Positions 34,625-49,515 of a DNA stretch of 64,000 nucleotides are shown here, one piece after another. Below the pieces are notes generated by a model that worked only from the letters and a program-made list of their open reading frames with translations, did no database searches and had not been told where the DNA came from. Both the position numbers and the translations under genes were made by a program. The DNA comes from Citrobacter amalonaticus (GTDB lineage Bacteria > Pseudomonadota > Gammaproteobacteria > Enterobacterales > Enterobacteriaceae): contig NZ_JAGTXM010000003.1 in the NCBI RefSeq assembly GCF_018252635.1, forward strand, positions 543,007 to 607,006. The letters run 5' to 3'. Positions within the stretch are counted from its first letter, which is position 1. Every line of letters begins with the position of its first letter.

Positions 34625-34645
34625 GTGCCGCCCGTCACGCGGCAC
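34625..34645. repeat. Hairpin between rng and yhdP
   Basis: GTGCCGC and GCGGCAC flank CCGTCAC, just after the rng stop on the minus strand and 27 bases before the yhdP start. No U-run is present. Confidence 0.55.
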
Positions 34646-34654
34646 CGTATCGGT

Positions 34655-36124
34655 TTACATCATTACGACGTCAAACTGCTCCTGGTTATAGAGCGGTTCA
34701 ATTTGTACTTTGACCTGTTTGCCGACAAAAATCTCCACTTCCGCCAGCGCGTGCGACTCTTCCCCTTTCAGGGTTTCCGCCACCGCCGGCGAAGCATAGA
34801 CCAGGAAACGGTCCGAGTCGTATGCATGGTGCACACGAACGATCTCACGCATGATCTCATAGCAGACGGTTTCCACCGTCTTCACCGTGCCACGTCCGTG
34901 ACAGGTTGGACACTCGTTGCACAACACATGCTCCACGCTCTCACGCGTGCGCTTGCGCGTCATCTCCACCAGACCCAACTGGGAGAAACCGTTGATGCTG
35001 GTTTTCACCCGATCTTTACTCAGCGCCTGCTCAAGCGAATGCAGCACCCGGCGACGGTGATCCTCATTATTCATGTCGATAAAATCGATAATAATGATGC
35101 CGCCGAGATTACGCAGTCGCAGTTGACGGGCAATCGCCTGGGTCGCTTCAATATTGGTGTTGAAGATAGTGTCATCAAGATTACGGTGGCCAACAAACGC
35201 GCCGGTGTTGATATCAACGGTGGTCATCGCTTCAGTTTGATCGATAATCAGGTAACCGCCGGATTTCAGTTCAACTTTTCGCTCGAGCGCACGCTGGATC
35301 TCATTCTCAACGTCAAAGAGATCGAAAATCGGCTGGCGTCCGCTGTAATGCTCCAGCTTGCTGGTCATTTCCGGGATGTACTCCGCAGTAAACTCCAGCA
35401 GGGCTTCATAGGTCAGACGGGAATCCACGCGAATGCGGTCTAACTGTGCGTCAGCAAAATCACGCAGCACACGTTGCGCCAGCGCCAGCTCGCCATACAT
35501 CTGGTAACGCGTCTGCGGGCGCTTTTTGCGCTCCATCACCTTGGTCCAGACGCGCTTGAGGTACGCGGCATCCGACGCCAGATCGTCTTCACAAACGCCT
35601 TCTGCCGCGGTACGGATGATAAATCCGCCCTGTTCATCGCAGTACTCGGCGACCACTTTTTTCAGTCGTTCACGTTCGGCTTCACTTTCGATGCGTTGAG
35701 AAACGCCAACGTGCGAGGCGCCAGGCATGAAGACCAGATAACGAGACGGTAAGGTGATATCGGTTGTCAGGCGCGCGCCTTTGGTGCCCAGCGGATCTTT
35801 CACCACCTGCACCATCAGGTCCTGCCCCTGCCGCACCAGTTCTGAAATATCGCGAACGGTGAACTGTTTTTGCTCTTCGCCCGCCACGCATTCGGTGTGC
35901 GGCATAATGTCAGAAGCGTGAAGAAACGCGGCTTTATCTAGCCCAATATCTACAAAAGCCGCCTGCATACCCGGAAGTACGCGACTGACCCGACCTTTGT
36001 AGATATTGCCTACGATCCCGCGTCGCGCTTCGCGCTCAATATGAATTTCTTGCAGAATACCGCCATCTATGTACGCCACACGTGTTTCTGATGGCGTTAC
36101 GTTTACCAACAATTCAGCCGTCAT
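34655..36124 (-). CDS. rng: Ribonuclease G
   Basis: RNase G (CafA) is an endonuclease that matures the 5' end of 16S rRNA and takes part in mRNA decay. The start at 36124 ([20 protein letters not shown]) gives 489 residues as in E. coli. An S1 domain is near residues 38-110, the catalytic DNase-I-like domain has Asp in TTVDINTGA (near 304) and IIIIDFIDM (near 347), and the zinc-link motif is CPTCHGRG near 408. It overlaps the end of maf by 11 bases. Confidence 0.96.
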   Translation of the reverse strand: MTAELLVNVTPSETRVAYIDGGILQEIHIEREARRGIVGNIYKGRVSRVLPGMQAAFVDIGLDKAAFLHASDIMPHTECVAGEEQKQFTVRDISELVRQGQDLMVQVVKDPLGTKGARLTTDITLPSRYLVFMPGASHVGVSQRIESEAERERLKKVVAEYCDEQGGFIIRTAAEGVCEDDLASDAAYLKRVWTKVMERKKRPQTRYQMYGELALAQRVLRDFADAQLDRIRVDSRLTYEALLEFTAEYIPEMTSKLEHYSGRQPIFDLFDVENEIQRALERKVELKSGGYLIIDQTEAMTTVDINTGAFVGHRNLDDTIFNTNIEATQAIARQLRLRNLGGIIIIDFIDMNNEDHRRRVLHSLEQALSKDRVKTSINGFSQLGLVEMTRKRTRESVEHVLCNECPTCHGRGTVKTVETVCYEIMREIVRVHHAYDSDRFLVYASPAVAETLKGEESHALAEVEIFVGKQVKVQIEPLYNQEQFDVVMM

Positions 36125-36707
36125 GTTTATCCCTTTTCTCACGCAGTGAGTTAAAATTGCTCAGCAACTCATACGTTTCAACCAGCGGTAAGCCGACCAC
36201 GGCGTGATAGCTGCCATTTATCTTCCTGACAAAACAGCCACCCCGCCCCTGAATACCGTATGCACCTGCTTTATCCATCGGTTCACCGCTGGCTATATAG
36301 TCAGCGATATCCGCATCCGTCAACGCTCTGAACGTCACCTCGGTCATCACCAGACAATCGAGCACATACTGGCTATCCGCCAACGCAACAGCCGTCATCA
36401 CCTGATGCGTTTGCCCGGACAATTTGCGCAACATCAGCGCCGCATGGTGGGCGTCACGCGGCTTCTCTAACACTTCACCGTTGAGAATAACGATGGTATC
36501 CGCGCCCAGCACAGGAAGATCGCGCGACGTCTGCATCACACCCGCCAGGGCTTTTTCCCGTGCCAGGCGCGACACATATTGTTGCGCGCTTTCCCCCTCG
36601 CCACGCTTCTCTTCGATGCCCGTGACAATTCGTTCAAAAGCAACGCCCAACTGCATGAGCAGTTCCTGGCGGCGCGGTGAACCGGAAGCTAAGTATAGAG
36701 ACGTCAT
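36114..36707 (-). CDS. yhdE: Maf-family nucleoside triphosphate pyrophosphatase YhdE
   Basis: YhdE hydrolyses dTTP and UTP (and modified forms) to monophosphates, a house-cleaning activity. At 197 residues it shows the Maf signature [12 protein letters not shown] at the N-terminus and VLGADTIV near 67. It starts eight bases after mreD and overlaps rng, so it belongs to the mre-rng unit. Confidence 0.95.
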   Translation of the reverse strand: MTSLYLASGSPRRQELLMQLGVAFERIVTGIEEKRGEGESAQQYVSRLAREKALAGVMQTSRDLPVLGADTIVILNGEVLEKPRDAHHAALMLRKLSGQTHQVMTAVALADSQYVLDCLVMTEVTFRALTDADIADYIASGEPMDKAGAYGIQGRGGCFVRKINGSYHAVVGLPLVETYELLSNFNSLREKRDKHDG

Positions 36708-36715
36708 ATAAACCT

Positions 36716-38232
<1,517 letters not shown>

Positions 38233-38295
38233 AAGTTTGCGTATTCTCGTATCAGAGTCGGCAGGACAGCATGACACTCTCCTGCCGGCATCCGA

Positions 38296-39647
<1,352 letters not shown>

Positions 39648-41588
39648 TTAAACCGAGTATCTTTGAGAATATTTTTTCACATTGGTATCCAGCGGCTGAG
39701 AGGCAGCAAAAAAATCCCCCTGCCCACCGGAAACACCACGCGCTGTCAGCGTCTGCCACTCACCACGCGAACGGACACCCGTTGCGTAAACCTGGGTGCT
39801 GGTGCCCGAGCACGCTTCCACCAGGCTTTGAACCAACAACTGGTTTTCCGTTCGCTTCTCAATGTTTCTGACCAGGCTCGGATGGAGCTTAATTAATTCC
39901 ACATTGAGTTCTTTAATCCAGCTGGTGCTCACCAGCGTTAAACCTGCCTGCGTGACGGCAACCCGAACCCCCAATGCATTCACTAAACGGATGACGGGCT
40001 GCAATCGGCTGATGTGTTGACCTACATCGGCCTCCGCAAGTTCAAAAATTATGCGTTTTCGTTGCGATTTTTCACACTGCATCAAAGTATCGCGCAACCA
40101 ACGCTGAAAACGTGGGCGAATCAGCGATTCTACCGTCACTTGCAGCGCCAGATTCTCTTCAGGCCAGTAGTTCAACAGCGGGATGACACGGCTTATTTGT
40201 AAGCGGTCATACTCTTCTGATAAACCGAATTGTAATACCATCGGCATGTATTCCGCCGAACTAACCTCTTCATTACCATCAAAGATGCGGCACATCAGTT
40301 CCCGGTGATGCACATGTCCATCCCGGGTGACGGCCGGTTTCTGATAAATTCGTGGGCCGCCGCGGCTGAGCATCTGCTCAATCAGCGTCCGCCAGCGCAC
40401 GTTGCCACGCCCTTTTTCCGGCAGCGAGTCGTCATACACCGCCCAACTATTCCCACCCTGCAACACGGCATTGCGGGTCGCGGCTTCCGCATGTTCCATC
40501 ACCTGTTCCGTCGCCTGCCCACTACGCCAGGCGCAAATGCCGATATGTACCATATCGTCACGATCGAGCATTTTATTAGTCGGAAGTGCATCGACCGCCT
40601 TTAACAGTTGTCCGGCGACGCTTTCCGCCTCTTTCAACGTGCGGTGTGGCAGCAGAACGGCAAAGTCGCTGCGATGGTAGCGCGCCAGTAGCGATCCCGG
40701 ATAACGCATCATAAAGGTAGATAATAAATTGATCAGGCTGAACAATTCTTCTTCAGCCAGATTTCGCCCCCAGCTGTCTCGCAGCAGGTTAAAGTCCGGC
40801 AGGCGAATCATCATCACCACGCCATGCGCGCCGACCTTTTCCTGATCGTCCAGCAATGTCGCCAGTTGGTTGTCAAAAAAGAGCCGATTGCTGAGGCCGG
40901 TTTTGGTATCCTGGGCGGCGTAAGAGCGAATCAGCGTATCAATTCTGCTGCGCTGCTCCTGGGCGCTCTGAAGTTCGGCCAGCAGCATATCCAGCGCGCT
41001 GCTGGTGCGCGCCGGCCATTCATAGACCGTACCCCGCACACTGGCCCCCCGTTCTCCGTTCAAAATTCGCGTCGAACGCATCTCCAACAGTTCCTGGCCG
41101 GAAAGCTGGCGCTGAAGCCAACGAACCGACAGAAACAACATCAACACGATAAAGCCAATAGCCAGCGTGAGCGGCGCAGTAGTCATCAGTGAATGAAAAT
41201 AGTTACCCATAGGATCCTGATAGACCAGCTCCATCGTCATTCCTGGGTGCTTCATCAGCGGAACCGAGAGTTCGCGAAAAAGATTACTGGTGCCAACCGG
41301 GCGATAGCTGCTGTTACGGGTTTGGCTATAAATGACCTTTTCGCCCTGCAACAAATCGACGCGTACCACATCGGCTGACACCATCAGTTCGTCGATCTGC
41401 GACGTTAACTGCTTGAAATCACGTGTAACAAGATGTGTGTCAATCGCTGTCGCCACCGCCTGGACACGATGGGTCATCTTGTACTGGATGGCGTTGTAAA
41501 AGCTCAGTGAGCAGCCAATCAGAGTAACAAAAATCGTTAACCCGGTGAGCAGCGTGACAAAAGCTGAGAATTTCGTCGTTAATCGCAT
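39648..41588 (-). CDS. csrD: RNase E specificity factor CsrD
   Basis: CsrD targets the small RNAs CsrB and CsrC for RNase E cleavage. The 646-residue protein has an N-terminal membrane segment, a periplasmic part, a second membrane segment near residue 140, a HAMP-like region, and degenerate GGDEF (HRSDF in ARYHRSDFAVLL) and EAL (ELM in RELMCRIF) domains. The lost catalytic residues are the normal state of this protein. It is upstream of mreB on the same strand and divergent from acuI. Confidence 0.95.
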   Translation of the reverse strand: MRLTTKFSAFVTLLTGLTIFVTLIGCSLSFYNAIQYKMTHRVQAVATAIDTHLVTRDFKQLTSQIDELMVSADVVRVDLLQGEKVIYSQTRNSSYRPVGTSNLFRELSVPLMKHPGMTMELVYQDPMGNYFHSLMTTAPLTLAIGFIVLMLFLSVRWLQRQLSGQELLEMRSTRILNGERGASVRGTVYEWPARTSSALDMLLAELQSAQEQRSRIDTLIRSYAAQDTKTGLSNRLFFDNQLATLLDDQEKVGAHGVVMMIRLPDFNLLRDSWGRNLAEEELFSLINLLSTFMMRYPGSLLARYHRSDFAVLLPHRTLKEAESVAGQLLKAVDALPTNKMLDRDDMVHIGICAWRSGQATEQVMEHAEAATRNAVLQGGNSWAVYDDSLPEKGRGNVRWRTLIEQMLSRGGPRIYQKPAVTRDGHVHHRELMCRIFDGNEEVSSAEYMPMVLQFGLSEEYDRLQISRVIPLLNYWPEENLALQVTVESLIRPRFQRWLRDTLMQCEKSQRKRIIFELAEADVGQHISRLQPVIRLVNALGVRVAVTQAGLTLVSTSWIKELNVELIKLHPSLVRNIEKRTENQLLVQSLVEACSGTSTQVYATGVRSRGEWQTLTARGVSGGQGDFFAASQPLDTNVKKYSQRYSV

Positions 41589-41794
41589 CCTTGAGTTAAC
41601 TCCGACAGTTGAATTGCGACACGAAACTGCTTAACCAAACGCAAAATTCGTCCGGTTGCGCAAAGAGTGAGTGCATACTACCAAATCAGGTGTATCTGGC
41701 AATTTATTGCGTTGCATCGGATTCACGTTTCAATTAGCGAGTATAGTCTTCAGACATCTTTTTCCAATCCACTATGCAGAATTGAGGACAGGTT

Positions 41795-42769
41795 ATGCAG
41801 GCTTTGATCTTAGAACAGCAGGACGGTAAAACCCTTGCATCCGTGCAGACTCTCGAAGAAAGCCGATTGCCGGAAGGCGATGTTACAGTGGATGTCCACT
41901 GGTCCAGTCTGAACTATAAAGATGCGCTCGCCATTACCGGAAAAGGAAAAATCATTCGCAATTTTCCGATGATTCCTGGTATTGATTTCGCGGGCACCGT
42001 TCGGGCAAGCGAAGATCCTCGTTTTCATGCGGGCCAGGAGGTGTTGCTGACCGGCTGGGGCGTTGGCGAAAATCATTGGGGTGGTCTGGCAGAACAGGCG
42101 CGCGTGAAAGCGGACTGGTTGGTTGCGCTGCCAAAAGGGCTGGACAGCCGTAAGGCGATGGTGATCGGCACCGCCGGGTTCACTGCAATGCTGTGCGTGA
42201 TGGCGCTTGAAGAGGCGGGCATTCGTCCGCAAGACGGTGAAATCGTGGTCACCGGTGCCAGCGGCGGCGTAGGGAGTACCGCGGTCGCGCTGCTGCATAA
42301 GCTGGGCTATCAGGTTGTTGCGGTATCCGGGCGTGAAAGCACTCATGATTATCTTCGCCAGTTGGGCGCATGCCGTATTCTGAGTCGTGATGAGTTCGCC
42401 GAATCTCGTCCGCTGGAAAAACAACTGTGGGCGGGGGCAATTGATACCGTCGGCGATAAAGTGCTGGCGAAAGTGCTTGCGCAAATGAACTACGGTGGCT
42501 GTGTTGCCGCCTGTGGTCTGGCGGGCGGTTTTGCGCTGCCGACAACGGTGATGCCGTTTATTTTGCGCAACGTTCGCCTGCAAGGGGTGGATTCTGTGAT
42601 GACACCACCGGCTCGCCGTGCTCAGGCCTGGCAGCGCCTGGTGAAGGATTTACCGGAATCGTTCTACGCACAGGCAGCGACGGAAATCTCGCTGGCCGAT
42701 GCGCCGAAATTCGCCGATGCCATCATTAATAATCAGGTGCAAGGTCGAACCCTGGTTAAAGTGAAGTAA
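41795..42769 (+). CDS. acuI: NADPH-dependent acrylyl-CoA reductase AcuI
   Basis: AcuI (YhdH) reduces acrylyl-CoA to propionyl-CoA, removing a toxic electrophile. The 324-residue MDR-superfamily protein has the quinone-reductase fold (SSLNYKDALAITGKGKII near 39-56) and a NADPH-binding motif VVTGASGGVGSTAVALL near 150. Length matches E. coli YhdH. A -10-like TATAGT lies at 41742-41747. It is followed by msrPQ here rather than accB. Confidence 0.95.
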   Translation: MQALILEQQDGKTLASVQTLEESRLPEGDVTVDVHWSSLNYKDALAITGKGKIIRNFPMIPGIDFAGTVRASEDPRFHAGQEVLLTGWGVGENHWGGLAEQARVKADWLVALPKGLDSRKAMVIGTAGFTAMLCVMALEEAGIRPQDGEIVVTGASGGVGSTAVALLHKLGYQVVAVSGRESTHDYLRQLGACRILSRDEFAESRPLEKQLWAGAIDTVGDKVLAKVLAQMNYGGCVAACGLAGGFALPTTVMPFILRNVRLQGVDSVMTPPARRAQAWQRLVKDLPESFYAQAATEISLADAPKFADAIINNQVQGRTLVKVK

Positions 42770-42819
42770 ACGCAGACGCCGCAGAAATTTACACTTACTT
42801 AACGAAATTTCGCTGCGTA

Positions 42820-43879
<1,060 letters not shown>

Positions 43880-44479
43880 GTGCGGCTAAGTGCAAAACAG
43901 ATAACCTGGCTGAAAGTGGCGCTTCATCTGGCAGGATTGCTGCCGTTTCTCTGGTTGTTATGGGCCATTAACAACGGCGGGCTCAGCGCCGATCCGGTAA
44001 AGGACATCCAGCACTTTACCGGTAGGACAGCTCTGAAATTTTTGCTCGCCGCCTTGCTGGTCACGCCGCTCGCACGCTACGCTAAACAGCCATTATTGAT
44101 ACGCACCCGTCGTCTGCTGGGGTTATGGTGTTTCGCCTGGGCCACGCTGCATCTGACCAGTTACGCGCTGCTGGAGTTAGGTATCCATAATCTCGGATTG
44201 TTGGGACGAGAACTGATTACGCGCCCGTATTTAACGCTTGGGATCATCAGTTGGCTTATCCTGCTCGCGCTGACGCTAACATCAACACAGGCAGCGCAAC
44301 GAAAATTGGGTAAGCGCTGGCAACTTTTGCATAACGTCGTCTATCTGGTGGCGATCCTCGCCCCACTACATTATCTGTGGTCGGTGAAGATTTTGTCGCC
44401 TCAACCCATCATTTATGCCCTGCTCGCACTGCTGCTTTTGGCCTGCCGTTACAAGAAGTTCCGCCAGTGGCGGCGCTAG
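43880..44479 (+). CDS. msrQ: MsrQ heme-binding membrane subunit
   Basis: MsrQ (YedZ) is the inner-membrane b-type heme protein that passes quinol electrons to MsrP. It has about six hydrophobic segments and heme-ligand His residues ([11 protein letters not shown] region, [12 protein letters not shown] near 92, [18 protein letters not shown] near 152). The start is a GTG right after the msrP TAA. At 199 residues it is about 12 shorter than E. coli, in the C-terminal tail only. Confidence 0.94.
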   Translation: MRLSAKQITWLKVALHLAGLLPFLWLLWAINNGGLSADPVKDIQHFTGRTALKFLLAALLVTPLARYAKQPLLIRTRRLLGLWCFAWATLHLTSYALLELGIHNLGLLGRELITRPYLTLGIISWLILLALTLTSTQAAQRKLGKRWQLLHNVVYLVAILAPLHYLWSVKILSPQPIIYALLALLLLACRYKKFRQWRR

Positions 44480-44861
44480 TTCGGCGAACTGTGCAGTCGG
44501 TTACAAAATGCAGAGACTCGGATGTTATTTGTGTGTTAGCGGTTGATTATCTTCCCTGATAAGACCAGTATTTAGCTGCCAATTGCTACGAAATCATTAT
44601 AATGTGCGACCTTGGCTCCCTGGACGGCGTTTTTAAACCGCTGAAAAGGTGACAATCGAGCATTGAAGGTATATTTTGTTTTTTGCCGGAGGATTGCAGC
44701 AAATCGCCGCATATTAACCGACAAGTCTCACATGAATCGTTGAGGCGGAATATACCGGCGTCCTGGCAGGCAGAAGCCGTTTTGCCGCCGGGACTCACGC
44801 TTTACAGACAGCGCTTAACGCCTGTCACAATCACACTAAACAAAGAGTACGGAACCCACTC
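44480..44861 (+). other. Long accBC promoter-leader region
   Basis: This 382-base gap carries a perfect -10 TATAAT at 44598-44603 inside ATTATAATGTGCGACC and then about 250 bases of untranslated leader before accB. E. coli accBC is known for an unusually long leader. No convincing -35 is seen at 17 bases. No coding sequence is supported in the leader; an open frame at 44683-44889 overlaps accB and is rejected. Confidence 0.7.
44598..44603 (+). promoter_or_regulatory. accBC promoter -10 element
   Basis: A consensus TATAAT, in a context very like the E. coli accB promoter as I recall. Transcription should start near 44610. Confidence 0.65.
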
Positions 44862-45329
44862 ATGGATATTCGTAAGATTAAAAAACTGATCGAGCTGGTT
44901 GAAGAATCAGGCATCTCCGAACTGGAAATTTCTGAAGGCGAAGAGTCTGTACGCATCAGCCGCGCAGCGCCAGCAGGTAGCTTCCCGGTGATGCAACAAG
45001 CCTACGCTGCACCAATGATGCAGCAGCAACCTGCTCTGTCTAACGCAGTTGCTCCGGCAGCAGAAGCGCCGGCAGCCGCCGCAGCAGAAATCAGTGGTCA
45101 CATCGTACGTTCCCCAATGGTTGGTACTTTCTACCGCACCCCGAGCCCGGACGCGAAAGCGTTCATCGAAGTGGGTCAGAAAGTCAATGTAGGCGATACC
45201 CTGTGCATCGTTGAAGCCATGAAAATGATGAACCAGATCGAAGCGGACAAATCAGGTACTGTGAAAGCCATCCTGGTCGAAAGTGGTCAACCGGTAGAAT
45301 TTGACGAGCCGCTGGTCGTCATCGAGTAA
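44862..45329 (+). CDS. accB: Biotin carboxyl carrier protein of acetyl-CoA carboxylase
   Basis: AccB carries biotin between the biotin carboxylase AccC and the carboxyltransferase. The 155-residue protein has an N-terminal helix, an Ala/Pro-rich linker (near 35-75), and a biotinyl domain whose modified Lys is in [10 protein letters not shown] (near 121). The thumb sequence PSPDAKAF is present near 90. It is followed ten bases later by accC. In E. coli AccB also represses its own operon. Confidence 0.97.
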
Positions 45330-45339
45330 CGAGGCGAAC

Positions 45340-46689
45340 ATGCTGGATAAAATTGTTATCGCCAACCGCGGCGAGATTGCATTGCGAATTCTTCGTGCCT
45401 GTAAAGAACTGGGTATCAAGACTGTCGCTGTGCACTCAAGCGCGGATCGCGATTTAAAACACGTATTATTGGCGGATGAGACGGTTTGTATTGGTCCGGC
45501 TCCGTCCGTAAAAAGCTATCTGAACATCCCGGCTATCATCAGCGCCGCTGAAATCACTGGCGCAGTAGCGATTCACCCGGGTTATGGTTTCCTCTCCGAG
45601 AACGCCAACTTTGCTGAGCAGGTTGAACGTTCTGGCTTTATCTTCATCGGCCCGAAAGCCGACACCATCCGCCTGATGGGTGACAAAGTGTCGGCGATCA
45701 CCGCGATGAAGAAAGCGGGTGTCCCGACGGTACCGGGTTCTGACGGCCCTCTGACCGACGATATGGATGCGAACCGCGCCCATGCAAAACGCATCGGCTA
45801 TCCGGTTATCATCAAGGCGTCCGGCGGCGGTGGCGGTCGCGGTATGCGCGTAGTACGCGGCGATGCCGAACTGGCGCAATCCATCTCCATGACCAAAGCG
45901 GAAGCGAAAGCGGCTTTCAGCAACGACATGGTTTATATGGAGAAATACCTCGAGAACCCGCGCCACATCGAAATTCAGGTGCTGGCAGACGGTCAGGGTA
46001 ACGCGATTTATCTGGCTGAGCGTGACTGTTCCATGCAGCGTCGTCACCAGAAAGTCGTCGAAGAAGCGCCGGCACCGGGCATTACCCCGGAACTGCGTCG
46101 CTATATCGGTGAGCGTTGCGCGAAAGCGTGTGTGGATATCGGCTATCGCGGCGCGGGCACCTTTGAGTTCCTGTTCGAAAACGGCGAGTTCTATTTCATC
46201 GAAATGAACACCCGTATTCAGGTTGAACACCCGGTAACTGAAATGATCACCGGCGTTGATCTGATCAAAGAACAGCTGCGCATCGCCGCAGGCCAGCCGC
46301 TGTCGATCAAGCAAGAAGAAGTGCAGGTGAAAGGCCATGCGGTGGAATGCCGTATCAACGCCGAAGATCCGAACACCTTCCTGCCAAGCCCGGGTAAAAT
46401 TACCCGCTTCCATGCGCCGGGTGGCTTTGGCGTGCGTTGGGAGTCACATATTTATGCCGGCTACACCGTACCGCCATACTATGACTCAATGATCGGTAAG
46501 CTGATTTGCTACGGCGAAACCCGTGACGTGGCGATTGCCCGCATGAAAAATGCGCTTCAGGAGCTGATCATCGACGGCATCAAAACTAACGTTGATTTGC
46601 AGACCCGCATCATGAACGACGAGCATTTCCAGCATGGTGGCACCAACATCCACTATCTGGAGAAGAAACTCGGTCTTCAGGAAAAATAA
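45340..46689 (+). CDS. accC: Biotin carboxylase, acetyl-CoA carboxylase
   Basis: AccC uses ATP and bicarbonate to carboxylate biotin on AccB, the first step of fatty-acid synthesis. The start at 45340 ([20 protein letters not shown]) gives 449 residues as in E. coli. The ATP-grasp Gly-rich loop [12 protein letters not shown] is near 159-170, with [13 protein letters not shown] near 289. Ends with its own terminator. Confidence 0.98.
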   Translation: MLDKIVIANRGEIALRILRACKELGIKTVAVHSSADRDLKHVLLADETVCIGPAPSVKSYLNIPAIISAAEITGAVAIHPGYGFLSENANFAEQVERSGFIFIGPKADTIRLMGDKVSAITAMKKAGVPTVPGSDGPLTDDMDANRAHAKRIGYPVIIKASGGGGGRGMRVVRGDAELAQSISMTKAEAKAAFSNDMVYMEKYLENPRHIEIQVLADGQGNAIYLAERDCSMQRRHQKVVEEAPAPGITPELRRYIGERCAKACVDIGYRGAGTFEFLFENGEFYFIEMNTRIQVEHPVTEMITGVDLIKEQLRIAAGQPLSIKQEEVQVKGHAVECRINAEDPNTFLPSPGKITRFHAPGGFGVRWESHIYAGYTVPPYYDSMIGKLICYGETRDVAIARMKNALQELIIDGIKTNVDLQTRIMNDEHFQHGGTNIHYLEKKLGLQEK

Positions 46690-46704
46690 GACTGCACCAA
46701 CGTC

Positions 46705-46731
46705 AAAAGGCCGGATTTTCCGGCCTTTTTT
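46705..46731 (+). terminator. accBC terminator
   Basis: AAGGCCGGA and TCCGGCCTT form a stem followed by a run of T, 18 bases after accC. Confidence 0.93.
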
Positions 46732-46796
46732 ATTTCTGGGGGTCGTCAATTCCATAAGGTACAATCCTCGCTTTCTTTTTCCACAAGGGACAAAAA

Positions 46797-47039
46797 ATGG
46801 ACAAACGTTTTGTTCAGGCCCACAAAGAGGCGCGCTGGGCGCTGTGGCTGACCCTTCTCTATCTGGCTGCCTGGATAGTTGCCGCTTACCTGCCAGGCGT
46901 AACGCCAGGTATTACCGGGTTGCCGCACTGGTTTGAACTGGCCTGTCTGCTGACGCCGCTGATCTTCATTTTACTGTGCTGGGCTATGGTGAAATTTATC
47001 TACCGTGACATTCCCCTGGAGGATGACGATGCAGCTTGA
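46797..47039 (+). CDS. yhdT: DUF997 membrane protein YhdT
   Basis: An 80-residue protein with two hydrophobic segments (LWLTLLYLAAWIVAAYLPG and LACLLTPLIFILLCWAMVKF), equal in length to E. coli YhdT. It overlaps panF by 11 bases and is probably a small partner or accessory of that transporter, by analogy with other small-subunit plus sodium symporter pairs; function not shown. TACAAT at 46760-46765 may be its -10. Confidence 0.92.
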   Translation: MDKRFVQAHKEARWALWLTLLYLAAWIVAAYLPGVTPGITGLPHWFELACLLTPLIFILLCWAMVKFIYRDIPLEDDDAA

Positions 47040-48480
47040 AGTCATTCTGCCGCTGGTAGCCTATCTGATCGTGGTGTTTGGCCTCTCCGTTTACGCCATG
47101 CGTAAACGGCAAACCGGTACCTTCCTGAATGAGTATTTCCTCGGCAGCCGCTCCATGGGCGGGATCGTGCTGGCGATGACGCTGACCGCGACCTACATCA
47201 GCGCCAGTTCGTTTATCGGTGGGCCTGGCGCTGCCTACAAATACGGGCTGGGCTGGGTATTGCTGGCTATGATTCAGCTCCCCGCCGTCTGGCTGTCGCT
47301 GGGGATACTCGGCAAAAAATTCGCCATTCTTGCCCGTCGCTATAATGCCGTCACCCTCAACGACATGCTGTTTGCCCGCTACCAGAGCCGCCTGCTGGTG
47401 TGGCTGGCGAGCCTCAGTCTGCTCGTGGCGTTTGTCGGCGCGATGACCGTGCAGTTCATCGGCGGCGCACGCCTGCTGGAAACAGCGGCGGGTATTCCCT
47501 ATGAAACGGGCCTGCTGATTTTCGGTATCAGCATTGCGCTGTATACCGCATTCGGCGGATTTCGTGCCAGCGTGCTTAACGACACGATGCAAGGACTGGT
47601 GATGCTAATTGGCACCATCGTGCTGTTGATCGGTATCGTGCATGCGGCTGGTGGCCTGAGCCAGGCCGTAGAAACCTTAAATATCATCGACCCGAAACTG
47701 GTTTCACCGCAGGGCGCAGATGACATTCTGTCTCCAACCTTTATGACCTCATTCTGGGTACTGGTGTGCTTTGGTGTGATCGGTCTGCCGCATACGGCGG
47801 TGCGCTGCATCTCCTACAAAGACAGCAAAGCGGTACACCGGGGGATTATCATCGGTACCATCGTAGTGGCGATCCTGATGTTTGGTATGCACCTTGCCGG
47901 CGCGCTGGGTCGTGCGGTGATCCCTGACCTGACGGTGCCCGATCTGGTTATTCCGACGCTGATGGTGAAAGTGCTGCCGCCTTTCGCCGCCGGGATCTTC
48001 CTTGCCGCGCCGATGGCGGCCATTATGTCGACGATCAACGCCCAGTTGCTGCAAAGTTCCGCTACGATCATTAAAGATCTCTATCTCAATATTCGCCCGG
48101 AGCAGTTGCAGAACGAAACGCGGCTGAAGCGAATGTCGGCGATGATCACCCTCATCTTAGGCGCGCTATTATTGCTTGCCGCCTGGAAACCGCCAGAGAT
48201 GATTATCTGGCTGAATCTGCTGGCGTTTGGCGGTCTGGAGGCGGTGTTCTTGTGGCCGCTGGTGCTCGGCCTTTATTGGGAGCGCGCGAACGCAACCGGA
48301 GCGCTGAGTGCGATGATTGTCGGCGGCGTGCTGTATGCGATTCTTGCCACCTTTAACGTTCAGTACCTGGGCTTCCACCCGATAGTGCCCTCGTTGCTGC
48401 TAAGTTTGCTGGCTTTCCTGGTCGGAAACCGTTTCGGTTCTCCTGCCCCGCAAGCCGCTATATTGACTACTGATAAATAA
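47029..48480 (+). CDS. panF: Sodium/pantothenate symporter
   Basis: PanF imports pantothenate with sodium. The start at 47029 ([20 protein letters not shown]) follows CTGGAGGA and gives 483 residues as in E. coli. SSS-family features include [20 protein letters not shown] near 34-53 and about 12-13 membrane segments. Its start lies within the end of yhdT, suggesting coupled translation. Confidence 0.96.
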   Translation: MQLEVILPLVAYLIVVFGLSVYAMRKRQTGTFLNEYFLGSRSMGGIVLAMTLTATYISASSFIGGPGAAYKYGLGWVLLAMIQLPAVWLSLGILGKKFAILARRYNAVTLNDMLFARYQSRLLVWLASLSLLVAFVGAMTVQFIGGARLLETAAGIPYETGLLIFGISIALYTAFGGFRASVLNDTMQGLVMLIGTIVLLIGIVHAAGGLSQAVETLNIIDPKLVSPQGADDILSPTFMTSFWVLVCFGVIGLPHTAVRCISYKDSKAVHRGIIIGTIVVAILMFGMHLAGALGRAVIPDLTVPDLVIPTLMVKVLPPFAAGIFLAAPMAAIMSTINAQLLQSSATIIKDLYLNIRPEQLQNETRLKRMSAMITLILGALLLLAAWKPPEMIIWLNLLAFGGLEAVFLWPLVLGLYWERANATGALSAMIVGGVLYAILATFNVQYLGFHPIVPSLLLSLLAFLVGNRFGSPAPQAAILTTDK

Positions 48481-48491
48481 AGAGTTTTGCC

Positions 48492-49373
48492 ATGCCATGG
48501 ATCCAATTAAAACTGAATACGACGGGCGCTAACGCGGAAGCGTTGAGCGATGCCCTGATGGAAGCTGGTTCCGTTTCCATCACCTTCCAGGACACGCACG
48601 ACACGCCGGTTTTTGAGCCATTGCCGGGCGAAACCCGCCTGTGGGGCGACACCGACGTCATTGGTCTGTTTGATGCCGAAACCGATATGAAAGAGGTCGT
48701 CGCCATCCTGGAACACCATCCGCTACTGGGCGCCGGGTTTGCGCATAAAATCGAACAACTGGAAGATAAGGACTGGGAACGCGAGTGGATGGATAACTTC
48801 CACCCCATGCGTTTTGGCGAACGCCTGTGGATCTGCCCAAGCTGGCGCGATGTACCGGATGAAAACGCCGTCAACGTCATGCTCGACCCCGGTCTGGCAT
48901 TTGGTACCGGCACCCATCCCACTACCTCACTGTGCCTGCAGTGGCTCGACAGTCTCGATTTAACCGGTAAGACCGTTATCGACTTTGGCTGCGGTTCCGG
49001 CATCCTCGCGATTGCCGCGCTGAAACTGGGCGCCGCGAAAGCGATCGGTATCGACATCGACCCGCAGGCGATTCAGGCCAGTCGTGATAACGCCCAGCGT
49101 AACGGCGTGTCAGAACGTCTGGAACTCTACCTGCCGCAGGATCAGCCAGACGCTATGAAAGCCGACGTGGTGGTCGCCAACATCCTGGCTGGCCCATTAC
49201 GCGAGCTGGCACCGTTAATCAGCGTCCTGCCCGTTACAGGCGGTCTGCTGGGCCTTTCTGGAATCCTTGCCAGTCAAGCCGACAGCGTGTGTGAAGCCTA
49301 TACCGATCTCTTCACCCTCGATCCGGTTGTTGAGAAAGAAGAATGGTGTCGAATTACTGGTCGTAAGCAGTAA
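48492..49373 (+). CDS. prmA: Ribosomal protein L11 methyltransferase
   Basis: PrmA trimethylates several amino groups of ribosomal protein L11. At 293 residues it matches E. coli. An N-terminal L11-binding domain is followed by a SAM-binding domain with [18 protein letters not shown] near 161-178 and [11 protein letters not shown] near 222. It starts 11 bases after panF, suggesting one unit. Confidence 0.97.
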   Translation: MPWIQLKLNTTGANAEALSDALMEAGSVSITFQDTHDTPVFEPLPGETRLWGDTDVIGLFDAETDMKEVVAILEHHPLLGAGFAHKIEQLEDKDWEREWMDNFHPMRFGERLWICPSWRDVPDENAVNVMLDPGLAFGTGTHPTTSLCLQWLDSLDLTGKTVIDFGCGSGILAIAALKLGAAKAIGIDIDPQAIQASRDNAQRNGVSERLELYLPQDQPDAMKADVVVANILAGPLRELAPLISVLPVTGGLLGLSGILASQADSVCEAYTDLFTLDPVVEKEEWCRITGRKQ

Positions 49374-49384
49374 TCTTTCCACAG

Positions 49385-49413
49385 ACGTGGTCTCATCTCA
49401 GGCCACGTTTTCC
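49385..49413 (+). terminator. Probable prmA terminator
   Basis: ACGTGG and CCACGT form a short stem with a 12-base loop followed by TTTTCC, beginning 12 bases after the prmA stop. Confidence 0.5.
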
Positions 49414-49515
49414 GCATTTTCAATACACACGCCTTCGTCTTCCCGCGCTAAAATAACGGCGTAACTCATTGAAGTTACGAATATAAAAATCTATTTAATT
49501 TAATGGAAGAATGTT

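Noticed and set aside
39648-41588. Degenerate GGDEF/EAL motifs in csrD as a sign of decay
   Set aside because: CsrD normally has HRSDF and ELM in place of GGDEF and EAL; the gene is full length, so it is not a pseudogene.
44683-44889. 68-codon frame in the accB leader, overlapping the accB start
   Set aside because: No recognised product or ribosome site. Could be a leader peptide in principle, but nothing supports it beyond being open.
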